Of a DNA stretch of 64,000 nt, positions 33,826-41,223 are shown piece after piece. This DNA is from Qipengyuania sediminis. GTDB taxonomy: Bacteria > Pseudomonadota > Alphaproteobacteria > Sphingomonadales > Sphingomonadaceae. A program made the translations under genes and the position numbers. Positions within the stretch are counted from its first letter, which is position 1. Every line of letters begins with the position of its first letter. The stretch covers positions 1,798,001 through 1,862,000 of the forward strand of contig NZ_CP037948.1 in assembly GCF_004358425.1 (NCBI RefSeq). The letters are read 5' to 3'. Under the pieces are notes generated by a model that did no database searches, had not been told where the DNA came from, and saw nothing but the letters and a program-made list of their open reading frames with translations.

Positions 33826-35135
33826 GACCGCAGTCCGATCGCCTGTGCCAGTGAGCCTGAAATGCGTTCGGCGGCATCGCCGATCACGTCATCGGACAGA
33901 TGCGCGTACTTTGCTGTTGTTTCCGGCAAGACGTGGCCAAGCAGCTTGCCGATAGTGGCGAGTGGCACATTGTCCATGATCGCGGTCGAAGCGAAGCTGT
34001 GCCGCAGATCGTGGACGCGCAAATCGGGCATCGCGCAGCGTCGGCGCAGATTGTACCACCACGGCTCGATGTTGACCGGGTGCTTGCCCCGTGAGTTGAC
34101 GAACACCAGCGCGTCGTCTTCACCGCGCTCAAACCCTGCCAGTATCTCCAGCGCCTGAGAGTTGAGCCAGATGACCTTCGGTCCAGTCTTGCTGTCGGGC
34201 AGCACGAGCCGGGGCGGCTTCACCATTCCCCATCGAAGAAACCTAATCTCGCCCAACCGTGCGCCGGTAAACATCAGCAGCCGCACTATCGCGACCGGGA
34301 TGGGATGCTCGGCCTCAGCCTCACGCAAGGCCGCGCCCAAGCGGCGATACTCTGCGGGTGTGAGGTATCGCTCCATCTTCGGGCGTTTGAAGCGCGGCAT
34401 TCCTCGGCAAGGGTTCGATCCCTTGCGCCGCATCCGCAGCGCCTCGGCGTATTTCATGAGGGAGGCGAGAACCGGCACGGCGCGGTTGAAGCTCGTTTCG
34501 CCTGCCCCGGAGCAACCGTCACGCCAGCGGTGGATGTCGGCGGGCATGATGTCCGCCACCCGCATCTCGCCAAATTCCGGCTCGATGGAAAGCCGCCACG
34601 CGTTCCGGTTGCGCTTGACTGTCGAAGGCTTCCAGACCCGCGAAAGGTCATCCCAATACGTCTCGACGAAGTCGGTAAGCGTCGGCGTGGCATTGACCAC
34701 GGCACGCTTGGGCAGACCGTCCAGCGCCACCTCGGCCAGAATGCGCCGCGCCTGCGATCTGGCCACTGCCGCGTCAAGCTCGTCAGTGCGACCAAGCGAA
34801 ATCCGGCGATGCTTGCCGCGATGTCGTACGCGGACAAACCAGAAGTAATTGCCGCTCGGCCTGACGCGCAGGCCGAACCCGGCAAGCTCGGTATCCCAGA
34901 TGCAGTATTCGGTCTCGCGAAGCGGCAGCTTGCGCCGCGCGAAATTGCCATCGAGCAGTGCCCGGCGCCCGGGCTTTCGCCGCCTGGGGACCATATGGCA
35001 ATCGTCACTAGCAAAACTGCCCTCAAAAGTCGCAGAATTACCGTTATTTGCGGGGACCGGATGGCCTTCAACAGCATGCCTGCTGCCGAGCACTTCCAGC
35101 ATCTCACGCACTGATTTTACGGCATTTTTTCCCAT
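33822..35135 (-). CDS. Tyrosine recombinase, first of an overlapping pair
   Basis: 437 residues, intact. After a divergent N-terminus come the arm domain (DTELAGFGLRVRPSGNYFW, RHRGKHRRISLGRTDELDA), a core-binding domain (LTDFVETYWDDLSRVWKPST) and catalytic residues: Arg in FTGARLGEIRFL, Lys in PDSKTGPKVI, HDLRHSFAST, GHVLPETTAKYAH. The start lies 17 bp inside the 14-bp core repeat at 35153, so this recombinase gene abuts a candidate recombination site, the usual arrangement for integrases. It is followed by a second recombinase with a 4-base overlap. Confidence 0.93.
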   Translation of the reverse strand: MGKNAVKSVREMLEVLGSRHAVEGHPVPANNGNSATFEGSFASDDCHMVPRRRKPGRRALLDGNFARRKLPLRETEYCIWDTELAGFGLRVRPSGNYFWFVRVRHRGKHRRISLGRTDELDAAVARSQARRILAEVALDGLPKRAVVNATPTLTDFVETYWDDLSRVWKPSTVKRNRNAWRLSIEPEFGEMRVADIMPADIHRWRDGCSGAGETSFNRAVPVLASLMKYAEALRMRRKGSNPCRGMPRFKRPKMERYLTPAEYRRLGAALREAEAEHPIPVAIVRLLMFTGARLGEIRFLRWGMVKPPRLVLPDSKTGPKVIWLNSQALEILAGFERGEDDALVFVNSRGKHPVNIEPWWYNLRRRCAMPDLRVHDLRHSFASTAIMDNVPLATIGKLLGHVLPETTAKYAHLSDDVIGDAAERISGSLAQAIGLRS

Positions 35136-35152
35136 ACCAGGGCAGTCTTACT

Positions 35153-35179
35153 GCGTAGGGTGTGCCCCGGTTCCTAGTT
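35153..35179 (+). repeat. Middle copy of the 14-bp core with 27-bp inverted partner
   Basis: Core GCGTAGGGTGTGCC (35153-35166) followed by CCGG and TTCCTAGTT. The minus strand at 43064-43090 has the same 27 bp with three mismatches, all in the four-base spacer between the core and TTCCTAGTT. Next to it, CCGGTTCC (35167-35174) and GGAACCGG (35189-35196) form an 8-bp inverted repeat. Confidence 0.75.
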
Positions 35180-35293
35180 TCGGAGGTCGGAACCGGATCA
35201 CGTGCCAGACAGTGAATTGGGAACTTGCGAGGTCCTACCGGCGCGGAGCTGCACGGAGTGCGGACTGCCTCGCGCTGCCATTTTGATCGCGCG

Positions 35294-35882
35294 CTAAAGC
35301 GACAGCACGTGCGGCCTCAACACATCGACCGTTTCCACCAGCCCCGCCGCTTCCATGTCCAATAGGAGCAGGTCCGGTGTTTTCTCGGGCCGCTGGAAAC
35401 GTTCGCACATGCGCCGGATCGCCGCGACCGCGCGGCCGGGGTCCAGCTCGATTGTGTCGGCAATGAAGGCGTCAGTCCCGCGCGGCTCGATGCCCGCCTT
35501 TGCCAGGATTGCTTCGGGGAAGTCCTTCAGGTTGTCGGTCACGATCGTCGCGGCGCGCGTCTTCATCGCCGCCGCCAGGACATGAGCGTCGCCCGGATCG
35601 GGCAATCCGTCACACAGCGGAACGAACGTGTCGAACTCGTCCACCATGGCATCGGCGAAGTCCTTCTCCATGGCGGCACGCGCACGACTGGCACGCTCCA
35701 TGGCATCTTCCGCGCCTTTGCCGGCAAGGATGCCTTCGATCGCTCGCTGGACCGTCGAGCACCGGCGCGGACCAACGGAGCCGGAAGAACTCTGCCTCGG
35801 CGAGCGTGAGCAGCAGGTTGCGCTTCAACGCTCCCGCAAGCGCGCAGGCCTCGACAAAGACGGTATAGCGATTGGCGAACAA
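35294..35882 (-). pseudogene. PIN-domain (VapC-like) toxin, frameshifted
   Basis: From ATG 35882 the frame reads MFANRYTVFVEACALAGALK and LTLAEAEFFRLRWSAPVLD, then shifts near 35755. It resumes as TVQRAIEGILAGKGAEDAME, GLPDPGDAHVLAAAMKTRAA, IVTDNLKDFPEAIL and GTDAFIADTIELDPG to 35294. The joined protein is a PIN-family RNase of about 195 residues with the DPGDAHVLAAA acidic site intact. The break separates its N-terminal catalytic strand from the rest, so the toxin is probably dead. The antitoxin gene ends 4 bp upstream. Confidence 0.82.
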
Positions 35883-35885
35883 GGT

Positions 35886-36341
35886 TCAGAGCTGGTCGGC
35901 GTCGAGCCGCGCCAGCTCATCGAGCGCGGCTTCGCGTTCGGCGTTCCGCGCTCGCTTGTACGCGAACAGGTCCTCCGCCTTGATCCGCCGATGCCGGCCG
36001 GTCAGCGAATAGGCGATCTCGCCCTTTTCGAGCAGCCCGATGAGATAGGGCCGCGACACGTTGAGAATGTCGGCGGCCTGTTGGGTGGTCAGCATCTTGC
36101 CGACCGGAACGAGCGTGACCGCATCGCCCTGGCTGATATGCCGCAGCAACTCCATCAGCAGGTTCGACAGCGCCGGGGTGACCGTCACTTCCGTCGGCTT
36201 GCGATCCTCTTCCAGCAGGCGCAGCGTCGCATCGCCCGTGGCATGAGCGGCCAGTATCTTGCGCAGTTGGTTCGCCGCGGCCTTCTCGTCGGCGGAAGGA
36301 AGGCGAGCGCCAAGCTCTTCGGCATAGGCTGGGATGGTCAT
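35886..36341 (-). CDS. Excisionase-type HTH antitoxin
   Basis: 151 residues. The C-terminal half is a MerR/excisionase-like DNA-binding domain: VGKMLTTQQAADILNVSRPY, LIGLLEKGEIAYSLTGRHRR, IKAEDLFAYKRARNAER. The N-terminal half (ADEKAAANQLRKILAAHATG, TVTPALSNLLMELLRHISQG) probably binds the PIN toxin. This HTH/PIN arrangement is a common proteobacterial toxin-antitoxin pair. The antitoxin is intact while its toxin is frameshifted. Confidence 0.85.
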   Translation of the reverse strand: MTIPAYAEELGARLPSADEKAAANQLRKILAAHATGDATLRLLEEDRKPTEVTVTPALSNLLMELLRHISQGDAVTLVPVGKMLTTQQAADILNVSRPYLIGLLEKGEIAYSLTGRHRRIKAEDLFAYKRARNAEREAALDELARLDADQL

Positions 36342-36524
36342 GGGGTTCTCCGTTGACCCTGCACATAGGCATTATTCGAAATAAACGCAACGGGCGACGC
36401 CGATCCCACTGGCGACGTCGTGATCCTTTTTAAGGGGCGTGCGCTGGTCTAGAGAGACCTTCCTGTGTAGCATTTACTCGGGCCTGACGGGGGCTGGTAA
36501 TAGGCGCAAGGGTGCGGCGGGGGT

Positions 36525-37844
36525 GTGATGGTTCTCTCAACAGATGTCCGTAGGGATAAGCTGAGCGACATAAAGGCATCAGGCGAAAGCCAGGGCAAGC
36601 AGAAGCTCTACTATATGGGTGAGACCCAAAGCTTCGATGTCTATCGGATAGACCTAAATTATCTAATCTACAATCGACACAACGGCCGTATCGAGGCCGA
36701 GATGCTAACATGGGAGCAGGAGAACGCTGCGCCGGTCGGCACTTACGACGATGAACTTCATGAGAAGATCGGCACGTTCCTGTGGGAGTCGAACAAGGGA
36801 CGCAACAAGACGACCCTTGCCGACCTGAGCAGCAAAGGTCAGCAGAAGCCCGGCATCGTGAGCCTCGATGGCGTGATCATCGACGGTAACCGGCGGGCCA
36901 TGCTGCTCCGGAAGCTCGAGGGCGAATCCAAGAGCAAGCAGTATTTCGACGCAATAATTCTTCCGCATGCCTACGCCGACAACCAGGCCGAGATCGTGCG
37001 TTTGGAGACGCAGTATCAGCTCGGCGAGGATGCGAAGGTCGAATACGGCCCGCTACAGAAATACCTTCATGCCCGCCGTCTGCACGATGATCTCAACATC
37101 AGCGCTGAAGAGATTGATACCTTGATGGGCGAGCCTCGTGGCAACACGAACAAGCTGCTCAAGATCATGCAACTAATGGACGACTATCTTGAGCATATTG
37201 GATGCCCGAAACTTTACCTCATGCTCAAGGATAGCGATGGCACGAAGGAAGGCATGTTCGTCGACCTGTACGCCGATCTGAAGCGGATCGAGGAAGGGAG
37301 GGCAAAAATCCCTTGGGCTTTCGATCCAGAGATCGATCCATTGCAGCTTCGCCTCATCCAGTTCGATTACATCCGGCTGGGCGACTTCGCGGACGCGAAG
37401 AAGGTCTACCGTGAGATTTCGCATCAAGGGAAGGACCGGAATTTCTTCGCGAACAAGGACATCTGGGAGCAATTCCGGGATAGCCACACCGCCGAAGTCG
37501 ATCCCATCACGATGGAGATGGGCACGCTAGAGGCCTACATCGCAGCCGATCCAGACGCGTTCGCGACAAAAGTAGATGCAGCCCGAGCGCGCGACAAATC
37601 GTGGAGCGCCAAGGTGAGCGGGCCGATGAAGAGGAACTTCGGCCAGTCGAGTTACAAGCTCGGCTTGGCGACGGAGGTCCTGAAGCCCGGTGAGTACCTA
37701 AAACGCGCGAAGGATCAGCTCGACAAGATAGATCTTGACAGCGATGCTCTCTTGTCATCGCCGGAAAATGAGGCCCTGGCCGTCGAGATCGGTCGCATTG
37801 CGTACAACATCAAGAAGCGCTTCGACCGTCGGGCCTCCAAATAG
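36525..37844 (+). CDS. ParB/sulfiredoxin-fold protein of the defence cassette
   Basis: 439 residues from GTG 36525 (ATG 36528 is the next codon). The N-terminal half has a ParB-like nucleotide site: SFDVYRIDLNYLIYNRHNGR, then GIVSLDGVIIDGNRRAMLLR (the GxxR-type loop). After it come LETQYQLGEDAKVEYGPLQK, ISAEEIDTLMG and NTNKLLKIMQLMDDYLEHIG, resembling the ParB ENxxR helix and central HTH. The rest is helical. ParB folds bind CTP or cut DNA; which applies is unknown. It leads a three-gene + strand operon with a helicase and a nuclease. Its role in the cassette is inferred. Confidence 0.72.
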   Translation: MMVLSTDVRRDKLSDIKASGESQGKQKLYYMGETQSFDVYRIDLNYLIYNRHNGRIEAEMLTWEQENAAPVGTYDDELHEKIGTFLWESNKGRNKTTLADLSSKGQQKPGIVSLDGVIIDGNRRAMLLRKLEGESKSKQYFDAIILPHAYADNQAEIVRLETQYQLGEDAKVEYGPLQKYLHARRLHDDLNISAEEIDTLMGEPRGNTNKLLKIMQLMDDYLEHIGCPKLYLMLKDSDGTKEGMFVDLYADLKRIEEGRAKIPWAFDPEIDPLQLRLIQFDYIRLGDFADAKKVYREISHQGKDRNFFANKDIWEQFRDSHTAEVDPITMEMGTLEAYIAADPDAFATKVDAARARDKSWSAKVSGPMKRNFGQSSYKLGLATEVLKPGEYLKRAKDQLDKIDLDSDALLSSPENEALAVEIGRIAYNIKKRFDRRASK

Positions 37845-37861
37845 CGTAGGCGGTCAGCCCG

Positions 37862-39826
37862 ATGGTCACGATCAAATATGATCCAGCGGACGAGCTGCTG
37901 GTCCTGCGCGGCGCGGGGCCAGCCATCAGGCATCCGCTCCTTGCGGCGTTCACTCGTCAGATTGGCGGTTCGGTCGATGATGAAGGGGCGCTTCGCATCC
38001 CCACTGCCGCCGAGGAGCTCACCGGCCACTATCAGACCCTCTCACGCCTCTTGGCGAAACTCGCCATCGAGATCGACACGGGCGGCCATGTTTCCGACGC
38101 GCTGGACCGGGTAGAAACGGAAGAGCGGCAATTCCTCGAGTTTTCCCGACAGGCCCGCGAAATATGGGATGCGCAGATAGACACTGAGGCCTTCCGTCGC
38201 TTCGTCGCGGTCGTCGAAGAAGCCTGCCCCGGCCGCACCTTCTATCGTAAGCAGCTACTATCGGCTTTCCATCTGGCCTTCTCACAGAACGCCTGCAACT
38301 TCTCGGTTCCGGGCGCAGGCAAGACTTCGGTCGTCTATGCGGCCTACGCGTATCTCCGACACCTACCACCCGAAGACCCCAAGTCGGTCGACCGCCTCCT
38401 GATCATCGGACCGCTCTCCTCGTTCAAGGCCTGGGAGGACGAGTTCGCGTCCATCTTCAACCTTAAGCCCGTGTCGCGCCGCTTGTCGGGCGGCGTGTCC
38501 ACTCTGGACCGGACCGATCACCTCCGCGGAATAAGCGTCAATTCCCGATCGACGGAGCTGACGCTCACCACATACCAGACGCTCGCCAACATGGAGGAGG
38601 AGTTCCGCACCTTCCTCACGCGGGTAGGGACCCGCGCGATGGTGGTGTTGGACGAGGCCCACTACATCAAGAGTGGCGATGGACTGCAGGCGGCGGCCGC
38701 GTTGCGGCTTGCCCCGCTCGCCCGTTCGCGAGTGGTGCTCACCGGAACGCCGGCGCCTAACGGGTATGAGGACCTCGCGAACCTTTTTCGGTTCATCTAC
38801 CCGACCCGCAACATCATTGGGTTCCCGACCGCCTCCCTCCGCGCGATGACAGACGGCTCGATGCCCAATGCAATTCCCGAGCTGAAATCCAAGATCGAGC
38901 CGTTCTACACGCGCATCCGCAAAAGCGATCTGTCGCTACCTGACGCAGATGAACTGCGCGTCTCCGTTCTCATGTCGGCGGATCACGAGCGAATCTACCG
39001 CAGCCTCGAAAACAGGATCGTGCCACATCTGAAGCAGCAGCTCGATGATCCTTCCGCGCCGATCAGGGTTCGCGCGAGGCTGATCCGCCTTCGTCAAGCG
39101 GCGGTGAACCCAGAACTTTTGCTGCGTCCCCTCGAAACCGACGACGGCATCTTTGACACTGGCGGAAGCGGCGACCTCAACATCGCCGGACTCGAAGTCG
39201 CCGAGCTGATAAGGAACTTCTCCGCCAAGTCGGAGCTCGGCCGTCTTGCGGTATGTAGGACCTTGATCGCCGACGTCCTGGCTGAACAAGGAAAGGTCCT
39301 GGTCTGGTCCTACTTCCTTGGGAATCTCGATCTCCTCCGACGTGGCCTGAGCGACCTTGCACCGTTCATCGAGGTCCTCACCGGAGCGACGCCGGTGGTT
39401 GGTCGTGAGGATGACGGGGCGGCGGAGCTTGGAACGCGTGAGGACATCATTGACCGGTTTCACGCGACGAAGGATCGAGCGATCCTGATCGCGAACCCGC
39501 AAGCTGTGGGTGAGTCGATCTCGCTGCACAAGGCTTGCAGGACGGCCATCTACTTTGACCGGGATTTCAATGCGGGCCGCTTCATCCAGTCGAAGGACCG
39601 TATACATCGATACAATCCGGATGGTAGTGGGCTCGTCACCTATCACCACCTGGTCACGCCGGGCACGGTTGATCAAGACATTGACGCGCGGCTCACGGTG
39701 AAGGAACGCCGCCTCGCCGACTTGGTGGACAAGGATGACATACCGCTGTTGACGGCCGCCGATGACGGCGATCTCACCGATCTGCGCGCGCTTCTGGAGG
39801 CCTATGAACGTCGCAAGGCCCAGTGA
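37862..39826 (+). CDS. SNF2-type DEAH-box helicase/ATPase of the defence cassette
   Basis: 654 residues. An N-terminal ~130-residue domain precedes the motor. Motif I: FSVPGAGKTSVVYAAYAYL; Ia region LLIIGPLSSFKAWEDEF; motif II: VVLDEAHYIKSGDG; motif III: VVLTGTPAPNGYEDLANLF; motif IV region KVLVWSYFLGNLDLL; V-VI: NPQAVGESISLHKA and GRFIQSKDRIHRYNP. This is the Swi2/Snf2 double-stranded DNA translocase arrangement also used by many restriction-linked helicases. The start is 17 bp after the ParB-like gene and its end overlaps the nuclease gene. Confidence 0.9.
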   Translation: MVTIKYDPADELLVLRGAGPAIRHPLLAAFTRQIGGSVDDEGALRIPTAAEELTGHYQTLSRLLAKLAIEIDTGGHVSDALDRVETEERQFLEFSRQAREIWDAQIDTEAFRRFVAVVEEACPGRTFYRKQLLSAFHLAFSQNACNFSVPGAGKTSVVYAAYAYLRHLPPEDPKSVDRLLIIGPLSSFKAWEDEFASIFNLKPVSRRLSGGVSTLDRTDHLRGISVNSRSTELTLTTYQTLANMEEEFRTFLTRVGTRAMVVLDEAHYIKSGDGLQAAAALRLAPLARSRVVLTGTPAPNGYEDLANLFRFIYPTRNIIGFPTASLRAMTDGSMPNAIPELKSKIEPFYTRIRKSDLSLPDADELRVSVLMSADHERIYRSLENRIVPHLKQQLDDPSAPIRVRARLIRLRQAAVNPELLLRPLETDDGIFDTGGSGDLNIAGLEVAELIRNFSAKSELGRLAVCRTLIADVLAEQGKVLVWSYFLGNLDLLRRGLSDLAPFIEVLTGATPVVGREDDGAAELGTREDIIDRFHATKDRAILIANPQAVGESISLHKACRTAIYFDRDFNAGRFIQSKDRIHRYNPDGSGLVTYHHLVTPGTVDQDIDARLTVKERRLADLVDKDDIPLLTAADDGDLTDLRALLEAYERRKAQ

Positions 39827-40769
39827 CGGCCTACTTCCTGCTGGGTCGACCATCACAATGGTCCAGCTTCTGGCAGACCGCCCTAATGGGGCCCCTATAG
39901 ATCACCTCTTGCGAGACTTGGCGGCGGCCACCCCGATATCCTGGTCCAAAGGACGGAACACGGTTGCAAAACTAATCGCTTATGGGCTGTTCGAACCTAC
40001 CGCGGAATCGTCTGTCCGGCTGACTGATCGAGGCCAACAGGACTGGCGGAAGTGGATCGCAGACCGGATCATCTTGGATTTTACGGCCTTGCTGACACGG
40101 GCTGATGCCTGGTCCTGTATTGCTCGTGATCCGGTGACCGGGGACCTGACAATCGACGCCAGGATCCTCCCTCCCATCCGTGACGGATTGGCGGTGTGGG
40201 TGACCGATTTCGAGATCGCGCATCGCGCTTCCGTCCAAGCCCGCTTCTGGAAAGTGTCGGACGAGTACACGGGCGCTTTCATTACTGGAGCGCGGAATGC
40301 GAACGGGAAGGCGCTATGTCGGGCGAAGTCAGCCGAACGCCTCGCTGACGATCTCGCGCGGCAGGCTGAGGCAGGCGCGGCGGCCGAGGCATGGGTCGTC
40401 AAATACGAACGCGATCGACTGTGCGATCATCCGTTGCGCGATCAAATCCGCCAGATCTCTGCAGAAGATGTGGCGGCAGGATATGACATCGTGTCCTTCG
40501 CTTCGATCCTCTCGATCCGCCACGATCGTTTCATCGAGGTGAAGTCCCACGGCGAAACGAAGGTTTTCCACTGGTCACGCAATGAGATCGCGACCGCGGT
40601 GGAGTTCGGCGAAGAATACGCACTCTACCTGGTGGATCGCAATCGGTGCGAACAGCCGGGATATGAGCCGCATGTGATAACCGGGCCCACCCCAGAGATG
40701 TTCGCATTGCCTGACAGCGGTTGGCGCGTGGAAGCTACATCGTTTGAGCACGTCGCCATATCGGACTGA
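39804..40769 (+). CDS. DUF3883-like PD-(D/E)XK nuclease of the defence cassette
   Basis: 321 residues from ATG 39804, overlapping the helicase end by 23 bp. N-terminal winged-helix-like part (DHLLRDLAAATPISWSKGRN, KLIAYGLFEPTAESSVRLTD). The C-terminal part is a nuclease domain: GYDIVSFAS, RFIEVKSHGETKVFHWSRNE (E-x-K core and the Asn-Glu motif), EFGEEYALYLVDR. This matches the DUF3883/NO VEIN endonuclease pattern found with helicases and methyltransferases. Likely the effector that cuts DNA. Converges with vsr, whose stop lies 3 bp further on. Confidence 0.78.
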   Translation: MNVARPSDGLLPAGSTITMVQLLADRPNGAPIDHLLRDLAAATPISWSKGRNTVAKLIAYGLFEPTAESSVRLTDRGQQDWRKWIADRIILDFTALLTRADAWSCIARDPVTGDLTIDARILPPIRDGLAVWVTDFEIAHRASVQARFWKVSDEYTGAFITGARNANGKALCRAKSAERLADDLARQAEAGAAAEAWVVKYERDRLCDHPLRDQIRQISAEDVAAGYDIVSFASILSIRHDRFIEVKSHGETKVFHWSRNEIATAVEFGEEYALYLVDRNRCEQPGYEPHVITGPTPEMFALPDSGWRVEATSFEHVAISD

Positions 40770-40772
40770 GCT

Positions 40773-41192
40773 TCAGCCCAGCCGGCGCGGGCCCAGGAAG
40801 TCGGTCAGCCGTTTCGCCAAATCAACTGTGTCGCGTGTCTCGCACTCCCAGATCGTCATGATCTCCCAACCGAGCGCCGTGGCCGCGCGCTCAAGTCGCT
40901 CGTCCCGTTCTCGGTTTCGCGCAAACTTAGCCTCCCAAAACTCTGTTCGCGTGGACGGTGTATGAGAGAGGTGACAGCCGTGTGCGTGCCAAAAACAGCC
41001 ATGCACTTGAACGCAGCGCCGTCGGGCTGGGAATGCGACATCCGGCCGACCGGGCACGCCCGCAAATTGAGTGCGGAAACGATATCCCAATCCGTGGAGC
41101 AGGCGGCGGACCACGAGTTCGGGTTTGGTGTTCGCCCTTCGGATGCGCGCCATGTGCGCGCTCCGTTGCTCCCTTGTCAGCCGATCTGCCAT
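40773..41192 (-). CDS. vsr: Very short patch repair endonuclease
   Basis: 139 residues. Vsr nicks next to T:G mismatches created by deamination of 5-methylcytosine. Motifs: LTREQRSAHMARIRRANTKP, LGYRFRTQFAGVPGRPDVAF (catalytic Asp), VQVHGCFWHAHGCHLSHTPS (HGCFWH, zinc Cys/His), RTEFWEAKFARNRERDERL, and WEIMTIWECETRD. It lies between the nuclease and the methyltransferase; such partnership with a C5 methyltransferase is normal in type II systems. The start is 31 bp after the methyltransferase stop. Confidence 0.95.
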   Translation of the reverse strand: MADRLTREQRSAHMARIRRANTKPELVVRRLLHGLGYRFRTQFAGVPGRPDVAFPARRRCVQVHGCFWHAHGCHLSHTPSTRTEFWEAKFARNRERDERLERAATALGWEIMTIWECETRDTVDLAKRLTDFLGPRRLG

Positions 41193-41223
41193 CCAGCCGA
41201 TATAGGAGCGAAGTCTCGGATAT

